NCBI RefSeq assembly: GCF_001620365.2
Contig: NZ_LQMT02000007.1
Location: forward strand, 519,680-583,679
Direction: 5' to 3'
DNA: 64,000 nt
From: Amycolatopsis keratiniphila subsp. keratiniphila
GTDB lineage: Bacteria; Actinomycetota; Actinomycetes; Mycobacteriales; Pseudonocardiaceae
Shown piece by piece: positions 43,140-51,728 of this stretch. Position numbers and translations under genes: made by a program. Position 1 is the first letter of the stretch. Each line of letters begins with the position of its first letter. The notes below the pieces were generated by a model. The model worked only from the letters and a program-made list of their open reading frames with translations, was not told the origin of the DNA and did not search any database.

Positions 43140-44659
43140 AGGACACGGACGCCACAGAGGCCGCCGACATCGTCGTCATCGGCGCCGGCATCTCGGGTAT
43201 CGGCGCGGCCCAGCACCTGAGGACGGACTTCCCCGGCAAGAAGATCATCCTGCTGGAGTCCCGCGACTCGATCGGCGGCACCTGGGATCTGTTCCGCTAT
43301 CCCGGTGTCCGGTCCGACTCCGATCTGCACACCTACGCCTACGAGTTCAAGCCGTGGCGGCATCGCAGCGCCATCGCCGAGGCGCCGCTGATCCGTGAAT
43401 ACCTCGACGAGACGGTGCACGAATTCGGCCTGGACAAGATCCTCCGGCTCCGGCACCGGGTGACCTCCGCCGACTGGTCGAGCACGGAGGCACGCTGGAC
43501 GCTTCAAGTGACCGCGACGGACGACGCCGGTACTGAACACGCGAAGACGATCAAGACCCGCTTCGTCTTCAGCGCGACCGGCTATTACCGATACGACACG
43601 GGATACACGCCCCACTTCGAAGGGCGTGACGACTTCCGGGGCGACGTCCTGCATCCCCAGCAGTGGCCCGAAAACTACGACCACCGCGGCAAGCGCGTGG
43701 TGATCATCGGGAGTGGCGCGACGGCGGTGACGATGCTCCCGGCCATGCTGATGGGCGACGGCGCCGCGGCACACGTGACGATGCTGCAGCGCACCCCGAG
43801 TTACATCGCCTCCCAGCCGCGGTTCGACAACATCGCCGTCAAACTCACCAAATTGCTCGGGGCCGAGCGCGGCTACGCGGCCACGCGGCTGAAGAACATC
43901 TGGATCGACTTCCTGCTCGTATCCAGTCTGCGCAAGTTCCCCGAGTTCGGGCGGAAGGCGTTGCGCAAGTGGACGATGAAGGAGCTTCCGCCGGGCATCG
44001 ACGTGGACACGCATTTCAATCCGCCTTACGCCCCTTGGGACGAGCGTCTCTGCGTCACGCCGGACGGCGAGTTCTTCAAGGCACTCCGCGACGGGAACGC
44101 CGACGTCGTCACCGACCGGATCGACCGCTTCACCGAGAACGGCATCCTGCTGGAGTCGGGCAAGACGCTGGAGGCCGACGTCATCGTCACCGCGACCGGT
44201 CTCGTCATGCAGATGCTGGGCGGCATCCAGCCCACAGTGGACGGTCGCCCGGTGCGGATGTCCGACACCCTTCTCTATCGCGGCGCCCTCTTCTCCGGCA
44301 TCCCGAACTGGGCCATGATGCTCGGCTACACCAAGGCGTCGTGGACCCTCCGGCTGAGCAACGTGTGCCGGTTGGTCGCCGACGTGATCCGCCGGATGGA
44401 CACGAACGGGTACGACATCGCGGTGCCGGTCGTGCCGGAAGGGCTCGCCACCACGGATCTCCTCGATCTCACCGCGGGTTACATGCAGCGGGCGAAGCCC
44501 GAACTTCCGCGTCAGGGCACCGAGCTGCCGTGGCGGATGCACACGACGTTCGTGAAGGACAACCGGCTCTGCAAAGGGAAACTGGTCGACCGGCACATCC
44601 GTTTCTCCGTCCGGGATTCCACCCGCGCCGGCCTCACGAGCGTCACGAGCGACTCATGA
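43136..44659 (+). CDS. Baeyer-Villiger-type flavin monooxygenase (EtaA-like)
   Basis: The 507-residue protein has an FAD motif GAGISG (16-21), GGTWDLFRYPGVRSDSD (47-63) and the Baeyer-Villiger fingerprint FRGDVLHPQQWP (167-178). An NADPH motif GSGATA (192-197) follows. It belongs to the type I group related to EtaA. It inserts oxygen next to a ketone carbonyl to make an ester or lactone, using NADPH and O2. It is coupled to the ammonia-lyase-like gene upstream and to an esterase downstream, the expected next enzyme. Confidence 0.92.
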   Translation: MKDTDATEAADIVVIGAGISGIGAAQHLRTDFPGKKIILLESRDSIGGTWDLFRYPGVRSDSDLHTYAYEFKPWRHRSAIAEAPLIREYLDETVHEFGLDKILRLRHRVTSADWSSTEARWTLQVTATDDAGTEHAKTIKTRFVFSATGYYRYDTGYTPHFEGRDDFRGDVLHPQQWPENYDHRGKRVVIIGSGATAVTMLPAMLMGDGAAAHVTMLQRTPSYIASQPRFDNIAVKLTKLLGAERGYAATRLKNIWIDFLLVSSLRKFPEFGRKALRKWTMKELPPGIDVDTHFNPPYAPWDERLCVTPDGEFFKALRDGNADVVTDRIDRFTENGILLESGKTLEADVIVTATGLVMQMLGGIQPTVDGRPVRMSDTLLYRGALFSGIPNWAMMLGYTKASWTLRLSNVCRLVADVIRRMDTNGYDIAVPVVPEGLATTDLLDLTAGYMQRAKPELPRQGTELPWRMHTTFVKDNRLCKGKLVDRHIRFSVRDSTRAGLTSVTSDS

Positions 44660-45696
44660 CCGCGGCGCGTCTCAGCTTCGGCCAGCGTCTCCAGCGGGCC
44701 TTCGTCATCGCCTTGAGCCGCACCCCCGCCCCACTCCTCGCGCGGCTGGTACGCCCGCCGGTCAACGACGCCGGCGACCGGATGGCCGTCGACGTCGCCT
44801 TCCTGATGAGGCTCACGGAGGCCGGTGACGACTACAGCGAGCTGTCGGCGACGGAGGCCCGCGAGGTGACGGAGCGCGACGCGGCGTTGTTCGCCGACCG
44901 GATCGGCCCGTGCGCGGTCGAACAGGAACTCGACCTCGGCGGTGGGCTGTCGGCGACCCGCTACGGCTCCGGCAAGCCGTCCGGGAGTCTGATCCTTTTC
45001 TTCCACGGCGGCGGATTCGCGCTGGGAAGCCGTGCGAGTTATGCCTCTCCCGCGCGGATGCTCGCGCAGGGAACGGGCGCCGACGTCCTGTCCGTCGAGT
45101 ACCGTCTCGCACCCGAGCATCCCTTCCCGGCAGCGCACGAAGACGCGCTCGCCGCTTGGCAGTACGCAGTCGAGCACGCGGATCCACACCGGATCGTCGT
45201 AGCGGGTGAAAGCGCGGGCGGCAACATCGCCGCCGCGCTCTGCCAACGACTTCGCGGCGAAGCGGTCCAGCCGATGGCGCAGGTGCTCATCCAGCCGGTG
45301 ACCGACGTTTCGGAGCGGCGTCCGTCGCAGGACGAGTTCGCCGGCTCCCCCGCGTTGTCGGCGAAACAGATCGAGTGGTTCATGGGGCATTACCTGCCCG
45401 ATGGAGCCGACCGCCTGGACCCGCGGGTGTCGCCGTTGCGGGCAGGCGACCTGAGCGGCCTTCCCCGCGCCATCGTGACGGTCGCCGGATTCGACCCGCT
45501 CCGCGACGACGGACTCGCCTACGCGACCGCGTTGCTGGCGAGCGGCGTACCGACCGAAGTGATCTACGAGCCCGAGCTCGTGCACGGCTACATCTCCTTC
45601 ACGGCGATCAGCCGGAGCAGCAAAGCGGCCATGGGACGGCTGGTGGACGCCGTCTCCACGGCACTGAAGCCGACAGCGGAACGGAGCGAGCCATGA
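44656..45696 (+). CDS. HSL-family alpha/beta hydrolase (esterase)
   Basis: The 346-residue protein has the hormone-sensitive-lipase motif FFHGGGFALG (HGGG at 117-120) and the nucleophile GESAGG with Ser186. DPLRDDG and VHGYISF supply Asp and His. It would hydrolyse the ester or lactone made by the monooxygenase. The start overlaps the monooxygenase stop (ATGA) and the end overlaps the flavin oxidase start. Confidence 0.92.
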   Translation: MTAARLSFGQRLQRAFVIALSRTPAPLLARLVRPPVNDAGDRMAVDVAFLMRLTEAGDDYSELSATEAREVTERDAALFADRIGPCAVEQELDLGGGLSATRYGSGKPSGSLILFFHGGGFALGSRASYASPARMLAQGTGADVLSVEYRLAPEHPFPAAHEDALAAWQYAVEHADPHRIVVAGESAGGNIAAALCQRLRGEAVQPMAQVLIQPVTDVSERRPSQDEFAGSPALSAKQIEWFMGHYLPDGADRLDPRVSPLRAGDLSGLPRAIVTVAGFDPLRDDGLAYATALLASGVPTEVIYEPELVHGYISFTAISRSSKAAMGRLVDAVSTALKPTAERSEP

Positions 45697-47042
45697 TCGA
45701 ACTCGAGACGGAAGTCGTCGTGATCGGTGCCGGTATGGCGGGTTTGATGGCGGCGACCGCGCTGTCCGATCGGGACGTCGTCGTGCTCGAAGCCACCGAT
45801 CGCGCCGGTGGCCGGGTGGAGTCGGTGCGCCAAGGCGATTACTGGATCAACCTCGGCACCCAGTTCACCGAGGGGACCGGCCCGCTGATCGAAGCCCTCG
45901 AACGCCACCAGGTCGCGATGGGGACGCTGGCGGGCAAGAAGGTGGCCCTCGCGCTCCACGGGAAGCAGGTCGACACCTCGAATCCGTTCGGCCTGATGTT
46001 CCGCTCCCGGATGACCTTCCTGGACCGGCTCGGGCTGGCGGCCGTCGGCGCTCGCATCCTCGCCGCGGCACCGTTCTTGCAGATGAATCCCGGCAACCGT
46101 CTGGCGAAACGGGTCAGGGCGAAACTCGACGCCCTATCCGCGTCTTATGTGCTTCGAGGGATCGGCTCCGAGGTCGCGCGGGACATGGTCCGGTCGTGGT
46201 CCGGGCAATGGATGGGCTGCGAGCCCGAGGAGACCGCCGCGACCCAGTTCGTCTTCTCGATGGGCATCCTCCTCACCGATCCGGCGAAGGTGCCCAACTT
46301 CTCCTTGCCGGAAGGGGGAAATCAGACCCTCACCGACGTATTGGCCACCGACCTCGGCGATCGGCTGCGGCTGAACTCCCCGGTGACGTCGGTGGAGTGG
46401 ACCGAGGACGGTGTCGTCGTGGACTACGCCGACGAGAACGGACCGGCGCGGATACGGGCCCGCCGGGCGATCGTCGCCGTTCCGAGCGACGTGGCCGTGA
46501 AGCTCATGCCCGGCCTGCCGCCCGAATACCGGTCGGCGTTCGACGACATCCGCTACGGGCGGTACGTGGTGGTCGGCTTCTTCACCCACGAAGAGGGCCC
46601 GCAGCGATGGGACGACTACATCGCCGTTTCGACGCCGCAGCTGTCATTTCAGGCGATGTTCAACCACGCCGCGGCCCTGCGTGGTCCCGGCGCGCGGAAA
46701 CCGGGCGGCGCGCTGGCCTGCTTCGCGGGCGGCGCGGTGGCGGACAACCTGTTCGAACTCACCGACGAGGAAATCGTCAACCGGTTCACCGCGGATCTCC
46801 TCTCGCTCTACCCCGAACTCGAAGGGAAACTCGACGAGGGGATCGTCCGGCGTCACCACCGGGTCGTGCCGTTCTGGGCACCCGGCGGACGTGCCTCGCT
46901 GCCGACCCTGCGCCGCCATCTCGGCCCGGTGCACCTTGCCGGCGACTATCAGCTCGACATGCCTTCCCTCGCCGACGCGGCCTCGTCGGGTGAGCGGGCC
47001 GCCGAGCAGGTCCGGGCGAGCTTGCCGCGTTCGGCGAACTGA
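45693..47042 (+). CDS. Flavin-dependent amine oxidase family protein
   Basis: The 449-residue protein has an N-terminal FAD motif VVVIGAGMAGLMAATAL, then VVLEATDRAGGRVESV (the GGR motif) and a C-terminal HLAGDYQLDMPSLADAASSGERAAEQV. It is of the monoamine oxidase/protoporphyrinogen oxidase superfamily and could oxidise a primary or cyclic amine to an imine or ketone, feeding the monooxygenase. It is the last gene of the plus-strand operon. The substrate cage residues are not assignable by eye. Confidence 0.88.
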   Translation: MIELETEVVVIGAGMAGLMAATALSDRDVVVLEATDRAGGRVESVRQGDYWINLGTQFTEGTGPLIEALERHQVAMGTLAGKKVALALHGKQVDTSNPFGLMFRSRMTFLDRLGLAAVGARILAAAPFLQMNPGNRLAKRVRAKLDALSASYVLRGIGSEVARDMVRSWSGQWMGCEPEETAATQFVFSMGILLTDPAKVPNFSLPEGGNQTLTDVLATDLGDRLRLNSPVTSVEWTEDGVVVDYADENGPARIRARRAIVAVPSDVAVKLMPGLPPEYRSAFDDIRYGRYVVVGFFTHEEGPQRWDDYIAVSTPQLSFQAMFNHAAALRGPGARKPGGALACFAGGAVADNLFELTDEEIVNRFTADLLSLYPELEGKLDEGIVRRHHRVVPFWAPGGRASLPTLRRHLGPVHLAGDYQLDMPSLADAASSGERAAEQVRASLPRSAN

Positions 47043-47049
47043 CTACGCT
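47022..47049 (+). promoter_or_regulatory. Possible promoter of the calycin-like gene
   Basis: TTGCCG (47022-47027), 16 bases, then TACGCT (47044-47049), about 30 bases before the next start codon; it overlaps the end of the amine oxidase gene. Confidence 0.4.
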
Positions 47050-47081
47050 GGCGGATCACCGGGCCACGCGAGGAGGCAGTG

Positions 47082-47522
47082 ATGCGCAACGAAGCCATGG
47101 AACGGTTGGACGTCCTGGTCGGATCGTGGCGGACGACGCTGAGCGACGCGTGGTTTCTGGAACCGCCCGATCAGGAGGTGCCGGGTTCGGCCACGATCGA
47201 ATGGCTCGGTGACGCGTTCGTGGTCCTTCGCTGGACGATGGGCGGCGAAGACGGGCAAGCCGCGAGCGAGATGGTCCTGGTTCTCGGCCGCAGCGACACC
47301 CGCGACGCGTATACGGCTCTGTACCACGACGAACGGGGCGTGTGCCGGGTCTTCGCCATGGATTTCGACGGCACCGAATGGACTCTGAGCCGGGAAGACC
47401 CCGACATGTTCCAACGGTTCGTCGCCGAGGTCGAGCCGGATCGGATCACGGGCCGCTGGGAGGCGTCCGAAGATCAGGGAGCCACCTGGCGAAAGGATTA
47501 CGACCTCGTTTTCGCGAGGTAG
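47082..47522 (+). CDS. Calycin-like (DUF1579-type) conserved protein
   Basis: The 146-residue protein starts MRNEAMERLDVLVGSWRTTL; the LVGSW segment near the N-terminus opens a beta-barrel family. Alternating strands follow (ATIEWLGDAFVVLRWTMGG, RITGRWEASEDQGATWRKDYDLVF). No enzyme motif is seen. AGGAGG lies five bases before ATG 47082; GTG 47079 is too close to it. It ends three bases before the end of the convergent repeat protein. Confidence 0.7.
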   Translation: MRNEAMERLDVLVGSWRTTLSDAWFLEPPDQEVPGSATIEWLGDAFVVLRWTMGGEDGQAASEMVLVLGRSDTRDAYTALYHDERGVCRVFAMDFDGTEWTLSREDPDMFQRFVAEVEPDRITGRWEASEDQGATWRKDYDLVFAR

Positions 47523-47525
47523 CCG

Positions 47526-48944
47526 TCAGGTCTTGCGGACGGCGCCGGTGAAACCCGCGATGAACAGGGTGGCCGACGCCCAGGCAGCCAGCTGCAGAAC
47601 CCAGCCCGCGACGGTGAGGGTCTGCCCGGCGGCGGTACCGGTGGGGGCGCACAGCTCCCGAGCTCCCGTTTTGACCAGCGGCAGCCCGAGATCCAGGCCC
47701 ACCCCGATCCGTTCCACGACACCGCACGGCGTCGCCGGCGCGCTCGCGCGGGCGGTGTGCGCCAGACCGTCCTGCCCGCCGAGGACGAGGGCCAGTACGA
47801 CCGAGCCGGCGAGGACGGCGAGCAACAACAGCAAAGCCCGCCAGGGTTGATAACCGAAACCGAGGGCCAGCCCGGTGAACCGGGCCCACACCCGGTCGTG
47901 CCACCGAAGCCCGCCGCGGCGGATCTGATCACGCCGTTGCGCCATCAGGATGTCCCGCGCCTCGCTGTCGTGGCCCGCCGCGCGATGGACGGCGGCCAGC
48001 TGCTGGTAGGGCTGGGCCGCGTAACCGGGCGTCCGGCTACGCAACAGCTCCAGCCACCGGGACAAGCCGATCTGCTCCGGAAGGTCTCCGTAGGTCAGCT
48101 CGTCGATGTCGATCAGCGCCCCCGAAGCCTGATCCGACCGGGTCACTTCGCTGGTGTCCAACCACAGCGAGCCTTCGATCGACGCCCCGTGCAACCGGAG
48201 AACGGCGGGTGCGGTGCCGGTGGCCCGGAACCCGGCGCGGAGGAACAGCGCTCGGTCGACCCGCAGACCGTTGGCGTGCAGCGCAGGCCCGGACGTGTTC
48301 TCCAGCCGCGCGCCGTCGCAATCGAGCAAGCCGACGTGGGCGTCGACCAGTTGGACCGCGCCGGTGGCCCGGAACCCGGCACGGAGGAACACACCGTGTT
48401 CGACGCGCAGCCGATCGGCCAGCAGGGTGGGTCCGGACGTGTTCTCCAGCCGCGCCCCGTCACACTCCAACAGCCCGAGCTGCGCCCCGCGCAACCGGAC
48501 CGCACCGGCCGGGGTGCGGGCGTACGCGACCACACCCTTCATCGTCATCGCCGAAGTGGTGAACCTTTCGGCGTCCACCGGCGGGTCCTGCGCGGAATGC
48601 CCGAAGCGGGAACCGTTCAGCACCAGGCCCGGCAGGCGGCCGTCACGCAGGTCCAGGCCGTCGGGCAGGAAGCAGTCGACCAGCTCGACCCGCCTCTCAC
48701 CGGCGATGTTCGCCAGATCGAGGCGGCCGTCGATCCGCGCTCCGCGCAACCGCAGCCCGTGCGGGTCCACCTCCACGTCCCGGCGGCCGCGGACCAGGTC
48801 ACGGAGCAGCGCCGCCGAAACGGTGCGGCTACTTCCCCAGGACGGCATCTCGGCCGGCTCGACCCTTCTGCCCCCGGTCAGGTCGAGCACCTCGCCGTCG
48901 CGGACCGCGTCGAGCAGGCGCTGCTCCATCCCCTCGTCTGACAC
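47526..48944 (-). CDS. Membrane protein with pentapeptide-like repeats and C-terminal membrane helices
   Basis: The 472-residue protein has an N-terminal domain, then Leu/Ala-rich right-handed-helix-like repeats. These include a 48-residue unit duplicated in tandem (LLECDGARLENTSG and LLDCDGARLENTSG, 144 bases apart in the DNA). A helical region with YAAQPYQQLAAVHRAAGHDSEARDILMAQRR and a C-terminal membrane domain of about three helices follow. Similar actinobacterial proteins are annotated variously without known function. GTG 48944 is uncertain; ATG 48929 is an alternative. Confidence 0.7.
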   Translation of the reverse strand: MSDEGMEQRLLDAVRDGEVLDLTGGRRVEPAEMPSWGSSRTVSAALLRDLVRGRRDVEVDPHGLRLRGARIDGRLDLANIAGERRVELVDCFLPDGLDLRDGRLPGLVLNGSRFGHSAQDPPVDAERFTTSAMTMKGVVAYARTPAGAVRLRGAQLGLLECDGARLENTSGPTLLADRLRVEHGVFLRAGFRATGAVQLVDAHVGLLDCDGARLENTSGPALHANGLRVDRALFLRAGFRATGTAPAVLRLHGASIEGSLWLDTSEVTRSDQASGALIDIDELTYGDLPEQIGLSRWLELLRSRTPGYAAQPYQQLAAVHRAAGHDSEARDILMAQRRDQIRRGGLRWHDRVWARFTGLALGFGYQPWRALLLLLAVLAGSVVLALVLGGQDGLAHTARASAPATPCGVVERIGVGLDLGLPLVKTGARELCAPTGTAAGQTLTVAGWVLQLAAWASATLFIAGFTGAVRKT

Positions 48945-49029
48945 GCGATCATGCTGGCCTGCCAACGGCACGACGGCAAGCGCGGAAACTCGAGTGCGGG
49001 CCGCCCGGTCCGCCACTACGGTCCTGGCC

Positions 49030-49485
49030 ATGCCCGAGGATGCGTTCGTACCAGCCGGTTTCGTCCCGCCGACCGCGCTCGTCACCGACGGGTTCCGCCT
49101 CGAACCCCTGGGACCGGAACACAATCAGGCCGACCACGCCGCCTGGACGTCGAGCATCGAGCACATTCGCTCCACTCCCGGCTATCCCGATGGCGACTGG
49201 CCGCCACGCGACGGCATGACACTCGAGGAGAACCTCGCCGATCTGCGCCGCCACGCCGAAGACTTCGCGCGGCGCACCGGTTTCACGTTCACCGTCCTCG
49301 GCCCGGCCGGCGATGTCATCGGATGCGTCTATCTGTATCCCACTGCCTCCGCCGAATGGGACGTCACGGTGCAGTCCTGGGTGCGGGCCGACAAAGCGGA
49401 GCTCGATGGTGTGCTCGCCGACGCCGTCGCACGCTGGCTCGTTTCGGACTGGCCGTGGGAACGGGTGGATCGCTGTGGTCGTTGA
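49030..49485 (+). CDS. GNAT-family N-acetyltransferase-like protein
   Basis: The 151-residue protein contains FRLEPLGPEHNQADHAAWTSS, TFTVLGPAGDVIGCVYLYP and VTVQSWVRADKAELDGVLADAV. These match the short GNAT-like proteins where the acetyl-CoA loop is reduced. A TACGGT hexamer lies eight bases before the ATG, suggesting a near-leaderless transcript. The substrate is unknown. It ends about 50 bases before a palindromic element. Confidence 0.7.
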   Translation: MPEDAFVPAGFVPPTALVTDGFRLEPLGPEHNQADHAAWTSSIEHIRSTPGYPDGDWPPRDGMTLEENLADLRRHAEDFARRTGFTFTVLGPAGDVIGCVYLYPTASAEWDVTVQSWVRADKAELDGVLADAVARWLVSDWPWERVDRCGR

Positions 49486-49533
49486 GGTGCGCGCTCAGCA
49501 TCACGTTGACCGGTGGCGGCCGTACACGCAGGT

Positions 49534-49580
49534 GTGAAGGCCTCCTTCCCTACCTTCAGGGTAGGCAAGGAGGCCTTCAC
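49534..49580. repeat. GTGAAGGCC-type palindromic element
   Basis: GTGAAGGCCTCCTT (49534-49547) pairs with AAGGAGGCCTTCAC (49567-49580). The interior adds CTACC/GGTAG pairing around TTCAG. A related hairpin occurs at 61362-61412. It may act as a terminator for the acetyltransferase-like gene. Confidence 0.75.
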
Positions 49581-49643
49581 GGGCCTGATCGTCGACGCTG
49601 GACGCGAAAGTGGATGGTGGCGGTGACCTCCAGCGGCAGAACC

Positions 49644-50207
49644 TCACGCGGGAGCAGCGACCCGGAAACGCAGGTGAGTGGCCACCCCAGCGACAGGCGC
49701 CCCCTCCGGCACCAACTCACCCACGCGCCCGCGGAACACCCCGGTCCCCCGCCCCAGCAGCACCGGAGCGACATGAACGTGGACCTCGTCGAGCAGACCC
49801 GCGACGAGCAGTTGCCCGGCGACGTCCGCGCCCATCACCAGGACGTCTTTGTCCCCCGCGGCGTCCTTGGCCCGCCGGACCGCGGCCTCCAGTCCATCGA
49901 AGAAGAACATGCCGCCGTTGTCGCCGCGGAAGTCGTCCTCAGTCCGATTAGTGACCACGAAGCTCGGCACGCCGGGCCACGGCGTACCACCCCACGGCCG
50001 CAGGCCGAGGTCGAAGGTGCGCCGCCCGATGACCGTGGCCCCGACCATCGCGTTCACCTCTTCGACGGCACGGGCATCGGCCCCCTCCCCGGCCATCCAC
50101 TCGTGCAGCCGTTCACCGCCGTCCCCCATCGGCTCCTCGGCCCGCACGTTCGGCCCGGCGGTGAAACCGTCCAGCGACATCGACACATCCAGCACCACCT
50201 TGCTCAT
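49644..50207 (-). CDS. Dihydrofolate reductase family protein (RibD C-terminal type), second copy
   Basis: The 187-residue protein starts MSKVVLDVSMSLDGFTAGP and has ATVIGRRTFDLGLRPWGG, GDKDVLVMGADVAGQLLVAGLLDEV and VHVAPVLLGRGTGVF, the full family signature. It is an NADPH reductase of unknown substrate. AGGAGG precedes ATG 50207. It is only distantly similar to the copy at 2501-3103. Confidence 0.88.
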   Translation of the reverse strand: MSKVVLDVSMSLDGFTAGPNVRAEEPMGDGGERLHEWMAGEGADARAVEEVNAMVGATVIGRRTFDLGLRPWGGTPWPGVPSFVVTNRTEDDFRGDNGGMFFFDGLEAAVRRAKDAAGDKDVLVMGADVAGQLLVAGLLDEVHVHVAPVLLGRGTGVFRGRVGELVPEGAPVAGVATHLRFRVAAPA

Positions 50208-50353
50208 CGCAAGGCCTCCTTCGTCTCCGTGGCGCCGCTGTCCGGGCGCTTTCACGGAAGAGTCGGAGCCGGTCCGGTCTCCTCGACATCGACGATTGCG
50301 CGATCCGGCCGACGCGGTCTATGTTCCTACGTGTCCGAATAGCGTCCCGGGCT

Positions 50354-50368
50354 GTCCGATTATCGGAC
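50354..50368. promoter_or_regulatory. 15-bp palindrome upstream of the MHS transporter
   Basis: GTCCGAT-T-ATCGGAC (50354-50368) is perfect. A similar half GTCCGAATA lies about 21 bases upstream. The site is about 30 bases before the GTG, a repressor-like position. Confidence 0.5.
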
Positions 50369-50399
50369 GCTTGGAATCGGCCGCAGACGAGGAGCGAAA

Positions 50400-51728
50400 G
50401 TGACGAACGTGCCCGCCTCGCGCGAAACGGCCGATTCGAGGTCCACCGGTGTCAGCCGGTCGGCGTTCCGGCGGGTCCTGGCGGGCAGTACCGCGGGCGC
50501 CGTGCTCGAGTGGTACGACTTCGCGCTCTACGGGATCCTCGCGGCCACCGTGCTCGGGCCGCTGTTCTTCCCCGGCGGCAACGGGTTCGCCCAGTTGCTG
50601 CTCGCGCTGGCGACGCAGGGGCTCGGCTTCGTCGCCCGCCCGATCGGCGGCATCGTCTTCGGGCATCTCGGCGATCGCCTCGGGCGCAAACCCATGCTGG
50701 TGACCACTTTCCTGCTCCTCGGATTGTCGACCTCCGCGATCGGGCTGCTTCCCACCTATTCGCAGGTCGGGATCGGGGCGACGATCTCACTCGTCGTGCT
50801 GAGGCTGATCCAGGGATTCGCCCTCGGCGGCGAGTTCGGCGCGGCGGTGCTGATGGTCAGCGAATACGGAAGCCCGAAACGGCGCGGTTTCTGGTCGGCG
50901 TGGCCGCAGGCGGGAGCGCCGCTGGGCACGGTGCTGGCCACGGCCGTGGTCGGCGGCGTCGCCTTGGTGCTCCCCGACAGCGCCTTCGATCAGTGGGGCT
51001 GGCGGGTCGGGTTCCTGTTCGCGATCCCGCTGTTGGTCATCGGCTTCTGGATCCGGCGCCGCATCGACGAGTCGCCGGTGTTCCAGGAAGCACAGGCACG
51101 GGCAGCCGCGAAACCCGTCCGCGAACGGTCGAGCATCCTCGAAACGCTCGCCCACCCCGGCCCCGTCCTGCGCGGTCTCGGCGTGCGGCTGGGCGAAAAC
51201 GTGGCCTTCTACGTCTACACCGTCTTCGTGGTCGCTTATGCCACAAAGACTTTCGGCTACGAGAAGTCCGACGTACTCCTCGCCGTCGCTATCGGATCGC
51301 TGCTGCAATTCGCGGGGATGCTGGCCGGTGGCTACTGGTCCGATCGCGTCGGCCGGCGCGTGGCGATGCTGGTTCCCGCGCTCGGCCTCGCGGTCTGGGC
51401 GCCGGTCTTCTTCGCGATCGTCCAGGCCGACGCGCTGCCCCTGCTCTATCTCGGTGTCGGCGTCGGGGCTGCGCTGCACGGCCTCCTCGCCGGGCCGGAA
51501 GCGGCTTGGATCGCCGAACTCTTCCCGACGCGCCGCCGTTTCGCCGGGGCTTCCCTGGTCTTCCAAGGGTCTTCGATCATCGCCGGTGCGCCGGCCCCCC
51601 TCATCGCGGTGTGGCTGGCCGAAAAACAGGGCCCCACGGCGGTCGTGCTGTACCTCGTGGGCACGATCGCCGTCACCGTCGTCGCCCTGTTCCTCAGCGC
51701 CGAAACCCGTGGAACCGACCTGAACTAG
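50400..51728 (+). CDS. MFS transporter of the metabolite:H+ symporter type
   Basis: The 442-residue protein has twelve membrane segments. MHS-type motifs are GAVLEWYDFALYG near 33-45, ARPIGGIVFGHLGDRLGRKPML, LRLIQGFALGGEFGAAVLMVSEYG and RRRIDESPVF. These carry organic acids or betaines (citrate, shikimate, proline). GTG 50400 follows GAGGAGCG. Its end overlaps the convergent gene by four bases. Confidence 0.9.
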   Translation: MTNVPASRETADSRSTGVSRSAFRRVLAGSTAGAVLEWYDFALYGILAATVLGPLFFPGGNGFAQLLLALATQGLGFVARPIGGIVFGHLGDRLGRKPMLVTTFLLLGLSTSAIGLLPTYSQVGIGATISLVVLRLIQGFALGGEFGAAVLMVSEYGSPKRRGFWSAWPQAGAPLGTVLATAVVGGVALVLPDSAFDQWGWRVGFLFAIPLLVIGFWIRRRIDESPVFQEAQARAAAKPVRERSSILETLAHPGPVLRGLGVRLGENVAFYVYTVFVVAYATKTFGYEKSDVLLAVAIGSLLQFAGMLAGGYWSDRVGRRVAMLVPALGLAVWAPVFFAIVQADALPLLYLGVGVGAALHGLLAGPEAAWIAELFPTRRRFAGASLVFQGSSIIAGAPAPLIAVWLAEKQGPTAVVLYLVGTIAVTVVALFLSAETRGTDLN

